NCBI RefSeq assembly: GCF_036785885.1
Contig: NC_092320.1
Span: forward strand, 18,601,557-18,665,556
DNA: 64,000 nucleotides
Origin: Coffea arabica
Taxonomy: Eukaryota > Streptophyta > Magnoliopsida > Gentianales > Rubiaceae
Direction: 5' to 3'
In this document: piece after piece, positions 10,631-22,880 of the stretch
How positions within the stretch are numbered: position 1 is the first letter of the stretch
Layout: each line of letters starts with the position of its first letter
The notes under the pieces: generated by a model
The model's database searches: none
What the model was told of the DNA's origin: nothing
The model's input: the letters and a program-made list of their open reading frames with translations, nothing else
Position numbers and translations under genes: made by a program

Positions 10631-12208
10631 ATATCTCAGTCGTTACTTTACATCTTTTTAGAATTTTAAAGAATCATGAAAGTATCCAAAAATTTGACAG
10701 TGGGATACCTAAAACTCTCTCATTCAATCATTCTTTTGTATCATCATTCGAGATATGAATAAGGAGATGAAATGACATAGACTCGGAAAATTAGTAGCTA
10801 ACATAACTTTCAAAGTCATAGCGTCTGTAACATTTCTTATTTTCCTATTCTGAGAGCTACTAATCATAACTGTTGTAATTACCTCTGCGGATGTATCTGC
10901 TGCTTTGTAGTGAATCACGAAAATCAAAGAATGCCCTTCTATATTCTATAAAGATGGATAGTGCATATACCATATCTTCATCATCAAGTTCAATTGTTTT
11001 GCTGCTTATCCTGCGGTTGAAGTGTTGCTTGAGAAAATGCATGAACGAGCACAAGCAAATTTAGGGCACATTTAATCAATCCTAATAATGTAAAAGTTTC
11101 TATACTATTATGTGGCAACTTTTGGGTTCAAGTTTGAGGCAATTTCCTTATTTAGTAGTTTGAATCTAATTTTTTTTTTTATATCTTTTTTCTATCAGAG
11201 GAGAGATGAAATTTAAGAAATAAAGAGAGAAACGGGTGATTTGAACCTGAAAACTTTAATTTATAGGGTTTCAACCTTAGCTATCAGATCAAAACCTTTT
11301 CGACTAGTAGTTTGAGTTTAATGTTAGGCAATCTACTCTTATTTATTGGGTAATGTTGACCACATGTAGGGTGTTTAATTATTGTCTCTAATTGAAAAGA
11401 ATAAAAGTTTGGCCGACCTTGGAGTGTACAAAATCATAAGGACCACAGGCAACGTCAAACAGAAGCCAGTCCACCCTGCCACCACTAACAAGTTTATGCA
11501 TTTGGCAGGGTGGATTGGCAGACAAGTTTAGGTTTTATATTGATTGAAATCCAGCTGGTAAAATTTTGAACAGGCACTAGTAAAAAGACTTGCGACCAAG
11601 AAGTCAAGTTTCTGTCGTTGGAAAAAGCCAATATGTGGCTTTTAATATGATTAGATAATCATAGATGAATTCAAAGTGATTCAAAGACTTTTTTTAGCTA
11701 TATATGAATTCATTCCCGCTTGAGGAAATAATGAGATCAATGATTAAACAAGGTTTATTTTTGGTTCACTATTATAGTAGTGGTATCGAAAATAAATTGA
11801 AGTAGCTAGAATTAGAATCCCAATGCAGTGCATTTTCTCAGACCAACTGATGGAAGTGATGGGAGATAAGGGTAGTTATGATTCTTGTAGTTTGTAGAGA
11901 AGATTATGTACTGGACTTGTGTCAAAAAGACTAAAGCACTAGTTAGCATAACGTGTCCCTAAACCCTAAACTCTAATCGTGTTAATATTGCTCCTCTTAA
12001 AATCTTGAGAAATGGTAATCCCTTGAAACGCAATATCCTCCTTAATTTCACAGGCAGAAGAAAAAAAAATAATAAGAGAACAAACAACACAGTTGAACAA
12101 AATGTTACTCTTTTCTTGTATTTTGAAGTTAAATCTTAAAACACTTATTATCGTTAAAAGACGACATCAGGCCATTCTAAATTCATGCCTTATACGTTGA
12201 GTTTTGAT

Positions 12209-12350
12209 AGTTAAGTTATTTCAAATAACATTTCGCTTGTATTATAAACACGTTTTTCAACTCATTCTTTTATTTTATATACATTACGTCACAAAAAAGT
12301 GTTACAGTAATTATTTATTTTAAATAATATTTCAAATAAATCATCATCAT
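12209..12350. mobile_element. MITE family Q copy
   Basis: Has TTATTTCAAATAACATTTCG at one end and the inverted TTTAAATAATATTTCAAATAA at the other, with TTTTATATACATTACGTCAC in between, the complement of the family's GTGATGTATGTGAGATAAAA signature. Confidence 0.6.
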
Positions 12351-12570
12351 CAAAGGCATGGATTTAAAATTGAAGGGTTTGGATTGAACCCTTTTTATTC
12401 CAAATATTGCTTTAATTGGCTTTCAAATTATGATGCAGGCCCGCATTCATCTTTTAACTTGGGCTCCAGTATGGTTTTAGACCGCCAACCATATTGATGC
12501 TGTAACTTGCAAATTGATGAATATAAGTTTTAAATTGTGAACCTTTTCTTTGATTACCAATGAACTCTTT

Positions 12571-13085
12571 TGCTTGTCATCTCCGTGAATAGAATTTTCA
12601 ATCTCGTAGGAGTAGATCACCACAAATATGAAATTTTGGATTTTTTTTTGGCTGTATTTACCCGGTGCCCACTCTCACGTAGCAGCTGCGAATTTTTTTA
12701 TTAACAAAAAAAAGGAAATGATAATTTTTTTAGAATATTACCTATTAAATCAATCAATTATTAAAATTTAATCTCCTTAATAAAACCATCACCGTGATAT
12801 ATAATAACTTTACTTAAAATTGAGTTCCAATTCTGTCTAAATAATTAAATTAACATTGATTATCAAATTTGAGACACTATCATCCTTCAAAAAGTTTCCT
12901 ATTGATTAACATCATACACATCATCTACTCAATTAATTAAAAAAAAGCCAACAAAACTCTTGATATATCAAGGAGAAAGAATTGTAAGTAAGAGCTCATG
13001 AATTTAAAGCCTTTAACTTGCCAAAAAAGTAACAGAGAGGTATAAGAAAAACTCCTGGTGTATTAACAAAATGCACCACACAAAA
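12571..13085. other. Intergenic DNA upstream of UTP11
   Basis: AT-rich sequence between the tandem duplication and the promoter of the next gene. I see no coding region, RNA gene or repeat that I can support. Confidence 0.4.
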
Positions 13086-13089
13086 TAAT

Positions 13090-13305
13090 GAAGCCCAACT
13101 AACCAGCCCAATAACCAAGAGGTTAAGCCCAATGAATGAGTCACTCTCCAAACTTCCAATCACCGCCATAGGAGCTGCAGCTTCGCTTCATTCAGGCTAG
13201 CTGGAAGTAAAACAAAAACCCTAAAATATCGAATTAGGGTTTTACTTGTCGAATTCGATTGAAGCCAGCAATTAAGTAAGGCACAAGCTAACAAATTAGG
13301 GTTTC
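13090..13305 (+). promoter_or_regulatory. Site II and telo-box cluster of UTP11 promoter/leader
   Basis: Three site II motifs in the AGCCCA orientation lie at 13092-13097, 13105-13110 and 13126-13131. Three telo-box motifs follow: AAACCCTAA at 13216-13224 and TTAGGGTTT at 13234-13242 and 13296-13304. The pairing of site II elements (TCP-bound) with telo boxes is a known signature of promoters of ribosomal protein and ribosome biogenesis genes. The cluster ends 35 bp before the ATG of a UTP11-like gene, so the match is functionally coherent. Confidence 0.8.
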
Positions 13306-13339
13306 CCCAATATTTTTTATTCTTAATTAGCAATTAAAG

Positions 13340-15995
13340 ATGTCGTCTCTGAGGAATGCGCTTCCGCGGAGAGCTCACAAAGAACGGGCCCAGCCGTAAG
13401 TACTTTCAATCCTATTTCGGTGCTAATTTTTTCATTCTTTTTTTTGGGATTTTCTTATGATTGTGTAATTTACGGAGTAATGTTTATGAATATGTTGCAG
13501 GGAAGCTAGGAAAAAATTTGGGCTTCTTGAAAAGCACAAGGATTATGTTGTTCGAGCCAAGGCTTACCATAAAAAGGAGCAAGCTTTACAGGTATACAAC
13601 TTCAGATTGTATGGAATCTGGTTTGCAATTTGTGGCTTTACCATTTGAGTTGTCAAATTGTGGAAGAATTTGCCTACATGATTCAGTTAAAGGTGTACAA
13701 GAACAGTGTCCTTGTGTACCTTTTCACAGGATTTGGATGTTGGTCCTAAATCTTAGGTGTATGGAAGCTGCATATGTAGACTCCAACAGCCATACTATAT
13801 ATATATATATATATATATATGTTTATTACACAAATTTGAAATTTTAAACGTGGGTGAAATGGAATTGTGTGTTTGGTTATTTCTGATTGAGCATTGGATT
13901 ATTGGGTGACTTTGTAGCTTTATGATCTGAGGTGGTTTTGTTTTTCTTTTCTTTTCCTTTCTGGAATAACAGAAACTCAAAGAAAAAGCGGCATTTAGGA
14001 ACCCAGATGAATTCTACTTTAAGATGGTCAAAGCAAGAACTGTTGGTGGAGTTCATAGGCCTGAGTAAGTGATGCATTGAATCCACTGATTGTACATTTA
14101 TTATCATTAGTACAATTTTTTTTTTATTGGGGATTCTTTGTGCGTGACAAAATTTGACTTGTAAATGGCTTTTGAAGGAGCGAGGCTAATAAGTATACTC
14201 CTGAGGAGCTTCTGTTGATGAAAACCCAAGATATGGGCTACATTATGCAGAAAATTCAGAGTGAGAAAAAGGTTTCGTATTTTAATGGTGAAATTATATT
14301 TGTTCATAATGCTCATGTGCTTGTGCAATGTATGTATTGAAAAAGTTGAATTTTTGGTGCAGAAAATTGAAAAACTCGCCGCAATATTACATTCGCTGGA
14401 TAATCAGTCATCAAAGGGACATGTGTACTATGCTGAAGATAGGTTAGCAATTGTTCTTCTATCTATGCTTCTCAGGCTAGTGCTGTAGGTGATTTTAATG
14501 CAATTTATATGAATGTGTAAAAGAAAATGTATATGCAAGTAAACTGACATAAAAACAGGAATTTCAATGTCTTGGGGCTTTCTTTCTTTGACAGGGAAGA
14601 GGCAAATGAGTTGCAGTTGAAAAAGTCTGCACATACACAAGTGTCTATTGATGAGAATTTGCCCAATCATGTGAAGCGGTAAAATATTTTCTCAAGCTGA
14701 TTTCTTGAGATTATTATTTCTGCCTGCAGTTCATCTGCTTTTTGTAAATATTATAATTCAATTGGATATGCTTCCTCCTAGAACAACAAATTGACTGTCT
14801 TCTTGCAAGGCTAAACTTTGCTTAGAATAAACTTGTGATCTCTTAGTGTCAAAAATTTATAAATAAGCCCCTAAATTGAATTAGTTAGTTAAGCCCTTTG
14901 ATAAATTAGGTGCAACTTCAGTGACGTTGACTACTAATAATCTGATAGAGTTTAAAGTAGTGAACTAGTTGGGAAAATGAGTTATTTTTTTGTTTAATAA
15001 AGAGAATTTAAAGGTGTGTTAGACATGAGGTGCCAGATTGCCATGGATTTGATCACCCGTTTTTTTCATATTAGAGGTAGAGTATTAACTTATCAAACGT
15101 AGTTTTCCTGAAAAAATAATTGGGTAAATTTGCTGGGTGGGGGTAAAGAAAACAGAAAGGCCTACCTGTTGTTGGGAAGGAGATGCATAAAGTCTAAAAG
15201 AGTGAAAGCCTGGAAGATAGCTTCTCCAACTGAGACATTTACACAACAGAAATTGGCTTCTTCCTCAACAATGCCTTCCCTGTTCAATAATCGGTCTAAG
15301 AGTCTTTCTATTGTGTTAGTCATCTCATTCTGATCTTTGGTGCAGTGTAAATAGTCAGTTTTAGAGATTTTTAAGTTAGACATGGGCTTTGACTCTCACT
15401 GTTGATGACTGGTTGCTCATTAAGCATGTATTGGGCCATTGAGTTGGTTGAGATATTGTTGCTTTGTTTGTTAAATTTTGGACTTTTTGACTGGGATTGA
15501 AGGCAGGAAGTACTGCAATTTCTCGTTTCTAGAATCAATTGTCTTTGCTGCCACTCCATCTTTAAATATTTCAATTGGGGGGGGGGGGGGGGGGTTTACT
15601 ACTCGGTCTATTATATGAATTGCTTTATCTTCTAGCTCAATCTGTATTTCAAGAAGTTAATCCGTCATTGTGTTTTCTCTGATATTTCTGCCTATTGACA
15701 TTCTTGGCATGCAGGAAGACAGCTGCTTCTTATCGGGAATTGGAGGCAAGAAAAAGCAGAGTTAATGATTTAGAGAAATTGTACATGGACATGGCCTTGA
15801 AAAAGGAATTACAGGTATGGTCTTATAACCTTGCATTTGTTTCGTCTTACTGTTTTTGTCCTTTTCTGCTTTATTGTGAGACCAATCCTAATGTTTGAGC
15901 AGAAAAAGGGTAGGAAGCGGAAACTTCGTGAAGATGAGATTGTCTGTCCAACCAGCAAACCGGTGTACAAGTGGCGTGCTGAAAGAAAACGCTGA
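13340..15995 (+). CDS. UTP11: UTP11-like U3 snoRNP-associated protein (SSU processome)
   Basis: The predicted 228-residue basic protein belongs to the UTP11 family, a nucleolar component of the small-subunit processome needed for 18S rRNA maturation. I infer eight exons: 13340-13395, 13501-13591, 13973-14064, 14181-14271, 14363-14442, 14595-14678, 15715-15814 and 15903-15995, all GT-AG and in phase. The N-terminus MSSLRNALPRRAHKERAQP and the stretches KFGLLEKHKDYVVRAKAYHK, FRNPDEFYFKMVKARTVGGV, LLLMKTQDMGYIMQKIQSEK and the C-terminal KPVYKWRAERKR are family hallmarks. The acceptor of exon 4 could shift by a few bases. Intron 2 holds a TA microsatellite and intron 6 a poly(G) run. The promoter carries site II and telo boxes typical of ribosome biogenesis genes. 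It is convergent with the downstream L2HGDH gene. Confidence 0.93.
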
Positions 15996-17022
15996 AGAGG
16001 CCAAGCTTGTATATCTCATGCAATTAGGACCGATGATGATGACCCTGTCAAAGAGCTGTTTAGGCTGTACAAATCATTCTGGGTGCGAGTACTTCTGACA
16101 GACGTGCAGTTTTGCGAGATGTTCTTCATTATTGTAGTTTGCAATTCTATTATTTGCTGCTGCTGCTTAGACATGCAAAACGTGCGAGGATATTTGGCTG
16201 CTTGATTGGATTTATGATCGGGATTATAGCCGTTCAGACAAAAATCTAGTTGTAGAGGATTAGACTGAACTCCTCCGTAACAGTTTTACAGACTCTGAAA
16301 ACATACGGCACTGGCAAATGTTTTGGGGGCTGTGTTTGCTGGGGTTAACACGGGTAACTTTGAATTGCCATGCTGTCTTGCAGTTGTTGTCGTTCTTGTT
16401 ATATTGAGGAAATGTGTTATGCTACTTATCTGAAGCTCAAAAGTTTGTCTTTGCAACTTCATTTCCACATACCGTAGTAAGCTGCTTGAGGGGCTTATAC
16501 GTGAACTTAGAAACTGGCAAGTGCTTCTTTCGTCCATTGTACTTTAGTAAACATACCTGTTCTTGAGGAAAAAGTATCATAAGCCAAAATTAAATAATCT
16601 AAGTTTTTTCTTCTCGATTGATTATTTTACCTAATTATAGATTTTGACTTTGAATAATCAATTTTTATTATGTTCTCAATTGCTTATGTATTCTGTTGCT
16701 GGTTTTGATTATTCTCCATAATCAGTTTCCATAATTAGATTTTTTAAAATCTAAAGCTATAGAGAACAAGACCAACAAGGGAAAAAGACACTTTTGGTCA
16801 AACCTGCTCAGCAACTATCCAGTCATATAATCTGTACCATAAATCCACTGATGAGAATGATATGCCTGTTTTCTGCGAGACGAACAAGCCTGCCAACATG
16901 ACCGTTACTTTCGATCGAATTTAGAGCAGCAGATTAATTAGTCTTTGATATTACAAACTCTGCTGGCTCCAAAATCATGGTATGCACAAAGCGGCATATC
17001 TGACACTGAAGTGAGGCTTCTC
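15996..17022. other. Convergent 3' region between UTP11 and L2HGDH
   Basis: Presumably the 3' UTR of UTP11 (from 15996 rightwards) and of L2HGDH (from 17022 leftwards). No separate gene is supported. AATAAT-type A-rich signals occur around 16590-16720, but I cannot place the poly(A) sites. Confidence 0.5.
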
Positions 17023-20000
17023 TTAGTTTGTTATCAATTTGGCAGCAACATACTCTGCAATAGCCATGCTTGCAGTAAGTCCAGGAGACTCAATACCAAA
17101 CAAGTTTACCAGACCAGTGATGCCATGAATGTCCTCCCCCTGCAAAAGTGCTTGTTCAAACAAATTTAAGTACGAAAAAGAACTTAAAATTTGGAGACAA
17201 TACAGTGTTACATGGCTAACAATCTTGCAGATAACAAAAGAGTTACGTTACACTGACTTTTTTGCAGTACATAGAATGAAATTTAGGAGAATGAGATTTT
17301 TCTTGTTTTCTTTTGCTCCAGATTGTGACAACAACTTTGTAATGAACAAAACTCAGGCATTATGCAGACAAATAGGAATCCCCAGCACAAGAATCCCAAA
17401 GTTCATGCCACTTTAGGTAGTATCGATTGGGATCACCAAAGGTCTTAGTCTTTCCGTTGACCAACCAAGCTACATGTTTCTATAACATCTAATCAGATAC
17501 AGGAGGGTTCAGTAGACAATATAAAGTAGAGCTAGACAACAAGTATGAAATTACCTGTACTAAAAAATCAGCAGGAACCTGTTTGGGACCAGAAACTTTA
17601 GGTCGGATACCAGAATAACCTGGCTCCAGAGATCCATCCTTGAGGTTTGGGTAGTATTTTCTTATTTCTGGGTAGAACCGCTTTGACCGATCTTTACAAA
17701 CAGAGTAATCAAACCTGCAAAACATGTATATAATGACCAAACATGGTAACTAAGATCCATATTGACAAGCAGCAACTTGAACAATTAAAATCGCACTAGA
17801 AATTCCTATATTTGACCACTAAAAAAGTGCTTTGGCTCGTGTTGTATTGACTTATGACATTCTCAAAACTCTAAATTGAAAAGGCTGAATCAGTATGTCA
17901 GCGGTACAAATAAAAGGCACTGCTAGTTTCTTTGTTAAATGGACAATTTCTAGTGTAAGATTCTACTTAAGGATTTATAAATTTTGGAGATTTCAATCAC
18001 TTTGATATCCATCAAAATAAGTTTAGCCTACTTTCTCATTCAGCTTCTGGACATGCTTCTCATCTTGTAGGGTTTATTTTCTACGTTTCATTTCTAGACA
18101 TCCATATGCCAAAAGGTTTTATGCAAAACTAAATTGCCATTGCCTGTGGACCACAGACACAAAAGCCTTATCTTTTGGAAAAGTTAAAACAAGAAAGAAA
18201 AGAAGGAAACTTGGTTGATACCCAACCCAGTAAGGTGAGGAAACTTTTCCTAAAATGGTTGCTCAAGAAAAAGAGTAACTTGGATGTGAAGTAATAGTTT
18301 CTATACATCAGTAACCACAACAGCAGATTTTAACTTGAAAATCATTTAGCATATATTTGATTGTTCATAAATGCTGACAGACTGATCAATTTGCATAAGA
18401 CCTGTGTGGTTGGAAACAACTCTGGACATGTAATCGCAAAATTCTTGTCTTCCCTAAGGCTAGAAACATGTCATTCACCAACTAAATGCCTATTCATCGC
18501 AAATTATGAAGGGCTATTATATCTTCCATTCTAGTTGAACACACGTTTCCACTTTCACATACTAGATCATGCCAATTTTCCATACAAATCATGGCTCCAT
18601 ATGCTCAAAAAAGGAACATGCCAGCTATGCCAAATAATTCAAGAGTATTATGTTAAAGAAGATGTTCAATATTCAAGACAGTGTTCTTTTTGCAGTCAAA
18701 ACTTATAATTAATGATTCAGAAACTTCTTAAAACTATATAGCACACTGCACAATTATATGTGACCAGTCATCAATGAGATAGAGGAACAATTCAACCATA
18801 TAAACAGAGTGAAAGAATAAGCTTAAAAGAATTGCTCACAAATTCAGGAAGCTTGAAATATCATCTATGCAATCTATCCATTCCACGTCAGGACCAAATT
18901 TGACTTGGCCATTTAAATCTAGAGTAACATGTACTCCTAGGCCACCATCCTCAGGCATAGGATAAATCAAGTGGTGGAAAAGTGGAGTTTTAACATTTGA
19001 TAGGGTGAAATAGCAACCACGAGCATAGTAAGGAGTAGGGATAACCCCACTATCTAGGCCACAGAATCGTCTTGCAAGACTTGGCGCACTCAAGCCAGCA
19101 GAGTTCACTACAAGCTTAGGATTAAGAATAAGCTCTGGATGCAATGGACTACTTGCACCCCAACTCTTAAGAGCACTGCTTTCAGAAATATGAAGTTGGA
19201 TTTTATTTCCTTCACGATGACCACCAATAACTGAAGCATTGTAAGAGAAAGTTGTTCCATGACTTTCAGCTTCCCCCTGAACCCAAGTCGAGAGGAGATC
19301 CCTGTCACTATATGTATATATAACTCTGGAATGGTAAACCAGAGAAACAACAAAATTACACTCTCAGAAACAGGTACATAGAGGATCCATAAAATATTAG
19401 TCTAACAAGGGATGAACATAATATATCTCTAATTAATCTTGTTATCCATCTGAGCTCTAATAAATGTAGAGGAAGAACATAGAATGTCATACCACTAAGG
19501 ATAGCATAAGCGAGTGAGTATCAATTATTCCTGAAGCAGGAGATAACAAAGCTTTTACACAATGCAACTCTGGCTCCAGTTTCATAGCCTCATACCCTTC
19601 CATCAACCTTAGACCATCAACACCATTCTCAATTCCTCGATTCAGCAAAGCATCCAATTTTGGAATCTCAGAGGACCTAGTAGCAACTATAAGCTTGCCC
19701 ATCTGTTCGTGAGGAATTTCATGTTCTTTGCAATATCTATAAAGTAATTTCCTTCCTCTCACACAAAAAAGTGCCTACAAGATATGCACTACAGTTAGCC
19801 ATATGTATGTCTATGCAACGGGACCCTGAGATCAATTTATCAGGAAAACATGCTAGCTTATAGTCAGGAAGATCTGAAAACTTGCATATTTGGCAAGAAG
19901 TTCATGCACCAAAAGATAAACTTAAAGGATGATATGGCAGCCTAATTACTTCCAGATACATTTCACCTTTCACTTCCTTTTCATGCTTCAACTGCTATGC

Positions 20001-21351
20001 TTCTTTCTACATAATATCAAATAACATGATAATGATGAAACTGACTTTAAGTTACACAAACTGAACAAAAGCTCAAATTACTCTCAAGTTTCCAAGATAA
20101 CCTTTTTTTTTTCTTTTTCACTTTTTAAGGGGTCCAGCAGCAGAAAAGCTTTAACAAAAATAATGAATCTTATTCACATGATAGATACCATTTATATAAG
20201 AAAATTCTCCTTGAAAAGGACTACATACGTTGTTTACAGACTCCTCTGCTATAAACATGCTTTGACTACAATCTTTCATTCATATAAACCTCTAGGGATC
20301 ATTATAGAAATTTAACTATACAATTTTCCAATTTTATTTGCCAGAAACTCGTTCCTGCTATTGGAACGCTTGTTTCAGAGCTACAAGCTGCTCTTTTTAC
20401 CAATTTATTTCAAAATTCTCATAAAATTCTCTGACATCTATTACATCCTAAACTTTTTCCATCTTCTTGATCACAGCAAGTAACAATAACAAGAAAATTC
20501 TTCTACCTTTCCAGAAACTACAAATTTGATTGAAGCAGCAGGTGTTAATATGATGAAAGACCACCAATAGATTGAGAAGCTTCCACAGACTTCTAAAAGC
20601 ATGTGGCTTGGAAAATCAATCAAGAGACCGAATTAGAGAAACAAATGCAAATTTGATGAATTAGTGCTCGTAATATACGTCTAATTTCCTTAACCAGTAA
20701 CTCCATCGCGTTTAATCGTTCAAGATACAAATTTAAAAAAAAAAAAAATTACTCCAGGAATGTGAGGATAGCAAAGTGTAGTTTACCTCATACTCATTAT
20801 TCCACCATCATCTTATCACACAAAAAAAGAATCAAATTGGAAAGCTACACATCTACGAATCTTCCTGTTCAAAATCAATTACGTAAGCACCTATTGTTCA
20901 AGAATCACCTTCACGCTTCATTTATACAAATACAGCGTACATATCTCTGCGGATTACTATGCAAAACTAACACTGATAATAAAAACTGAACCTTGAGAGA
21001 ATTGAAGGGATAATAGATGCCAGCATGGATGACTTCACTGTTGCGGGAGCTAGTGCCCGTACCAAACGTTGGGCCAGATTCTACCACCAGAACCTCTCTG
21101 CCATGTTTTAAAGAAAGCTCTCTGGCCACTGCTATGCCCACTACGCCTGCACCTATTACCACACAGTCAACGCTCTCCTTTGGTACTGATTCCAATTGGG
21201 TGTAGTTATATGCTGATGAAGATGAAGATATGCTTCTGATTGAAGTGGAACTGGAACTGTGCTTCGGATGGCTCCTCGAGAAAAGGTTTTGAAGCAGAGA
21301 GTTTGCTATTAAGGGATTGGGTTTTGTCAAAATTTGGGTGATGGATTTCAT
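17023..21351 (-). CDS. L2HGDH: L-2-hydroxyglutarate dehydrogenase, mitochondrial
   Basis: FAD-dependent oxidoreductase that converts L-2-hydroxyglutarate to 2-oxoglutarate, a mitochondrial metabolite-repair reaction. I infer five exons on the minus strand: 21351-20992, 19774-19493, 19276-18840, 17714-17555 and 17139-17023, giving 451 residues. The N-terminal 50 residues are rich in Ser, Arg and Lys with almost no acids, as in a mitochondrial presequence. The FAD-binding GAGVVG lies at residues 67-72, followed by [14 protein letters not shown] (101-114). Later exons carry [66 protein letters not shown] and [11 protein letters not shown], and the last exon [20 protein letters not shown], all typical of the family. 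An in-frame ATG 24 bases upstream (21375) is an alternative start. The gene is divergent from the maturase gene. Confidence 0.95.
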
Positions 21352-22850
21352 CGTATTTTCTTTGAATTTTACCATTCCTGCGAAGGAGCCTCAAGAACGC
21401 AAGAAAATTGGAAAGAAAATAAAATAGTACTAACGAGCAATGTAACCCAAAAAATGGAAAAGAAAAAAAAAAAAAAAAAGAGGAAAGGAAAGAGTTTAAA
21501 GCACTGAGGTTTGGTGCCATTTGCACTTTCTTCCTTAATGTTTTAGTTTTTATGCACTTTCCTCCCTTGACTAATGGTCAACACTAATAATTTAACAAAA
21601 AAGATATTAATGATTTCAAAGTAGCATTTAGTCCAAACAATACTTGAAAAGAAAAAAAAAAATTCTTTTTTGGGGGGAAAACATCCTTAGAAATGAGATC
21701 GAACTTGTTCATAAAAAACAAAAATACATTTAATCATACATTTGAAGAGGAAAAAGTGTGCAAAATGGATAACTGAACTATAGAAGGAAAATCCTATTGT
21801 ATTCGGATCAAAATAAACTAAAAGATGGCGACTTCCTATATTATAGTGATTCTTGAGGTTTTTTATCTATCCCGTAACCATTTTGTACTTTTTTATTAAA
21901 CCGTTTAAGAAAGTTTGTTGAATTATTAAAATTTAAGACTCGTCTTAAGGCATAGAAAAAGTATCTTAAATGGCCAAATACTCCATAAAAGTAAAAATAA
22001 AAAAGATTTTGACAAGTTCAAGTAGTACATCATGGTCCAAAAGGGTTAATTCATCATTTTAAATTACTAGAAACATCCTTAAAACATGAGAAAGATTTAA
22101 AAAAAAAAAAAAAACTGTAACTCAAGCCAAAGTGCAAAACTATAAACAAAAAGATATAACACGAAATACACAGTGCTAGAAAATATTAAATCTATTGTTT
22201 TACTAAGATTGTCATTTTAAATGATTTCAAAACCTTAACGGGTCGTGGATAAAAGATCAATCTATTAACTTTTCATGCAAATTGAAGCAGGTTACAGATA
22301 AATTCAAGCAATACAAAATTTTTGTATGCCATTCAAACAACAATTTGGTTACATGAAAACTACACAGCTTGGTTCTTGAGCTGCAAATATTTTTAACTCA
22401 TGGTTAGAAGTGTAATTGTGTAGAATTATTTGAAAGGGACGACAGTAATTGTTAATGTATATGTTCTTTAACGCAAACGGACCTAAACTACTGAATACAT
22501 TTTTCTTTTTTCACTACTTTTATACTAACAATATAGAGATATATATATATATATATATATATACGAATTTCAAATTTGACTAGAAATATAACAAAATTGT
22601 TGCATAACTAGTGTATGAAAAACTAAACCAATTTTAATTATGTACTTTTTTGTCAAATAGACTCATGACCTCTCTGTCGAACGTATTCTGGAAAAATGAT
22701 TTGTTTTCTTTTTAAAAAGGTCTAATTTTGTTCCAACCTTGGCCTACCTGACGCAGCAATTATCCAGCTCTAAACCCCAAAAGCCAAACAACTAAAAACC
22801 TCAGAAAAACCACTTCCAAGAAAACTTTTGAAAATACTTCAAACAGATTT
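21352..22850. other. Divergent intergenic region L2HGDH / nMAT
   Basis: About 1.5 kb shared upstream region of two genes for mitochondrial proteins. It contains a small palindromic element (21751-21895) and a TA microsatellite at about 22538-22562. I see no site II or telo-box motif here comparable to those of UTP11. Confidence 0.5.
21751..21895. mobile_element. Small palindromic MITE
   Basis: Left end AAAAAGTGTGCAAAATGG and right end CCATTTTGTACTTTTTT are inverted copies. The interior arms GGATCAAAATAAAC and CCTATATTATAGTG give an element of about 145 bp without coding capacity. The target duplication is not clear. Confidence 0.55.
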
Positions 22851-22880
22851 ATGCCTCGTACTGTTGTTCAATGCTCCTGA
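22851..22880 (+). promoter_or_regulatory. Upstream ORF overlapping the nMAT start
   Basis: ATG at 22851 opens a nine-codon frame ending in TGA at 22878-22880. The main maturase ATG (22871) lies inside it in another frame. If the transcript starts upstream of 22851, ribosomes using the first ATG would pass the main start, so the overlap could lower maturase translation. Transcript evidence is needed. Confidence 0.5.

Larger units (their letters stand above)
9140..12570. repeat. Tandem segmental duplication, copy B
   Basis: Second unit of the tandem duplication, starting within about 100 bp of the end of copy A and in the same orientation. It lacks the two SINE-like and two Stowaway insertions of copy A. 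It carries its own later insert (about 12173-12436, including a family Q element) between two GCAGGCC/TCAGGCC sequences that are a single site in copy A near 8918. No gene seen. Confidence 0.85.

Noticed and set aside
16027-16100. Possible C/D box snoRNA in the UTP11 3' UTR (ATGATGA followed by CTGA at about 65 bases)
   Set aside because: No terminal stem could be formed next to the boxes and no guide element to rRNA was evident; the motifs are short enough to occur by chance.
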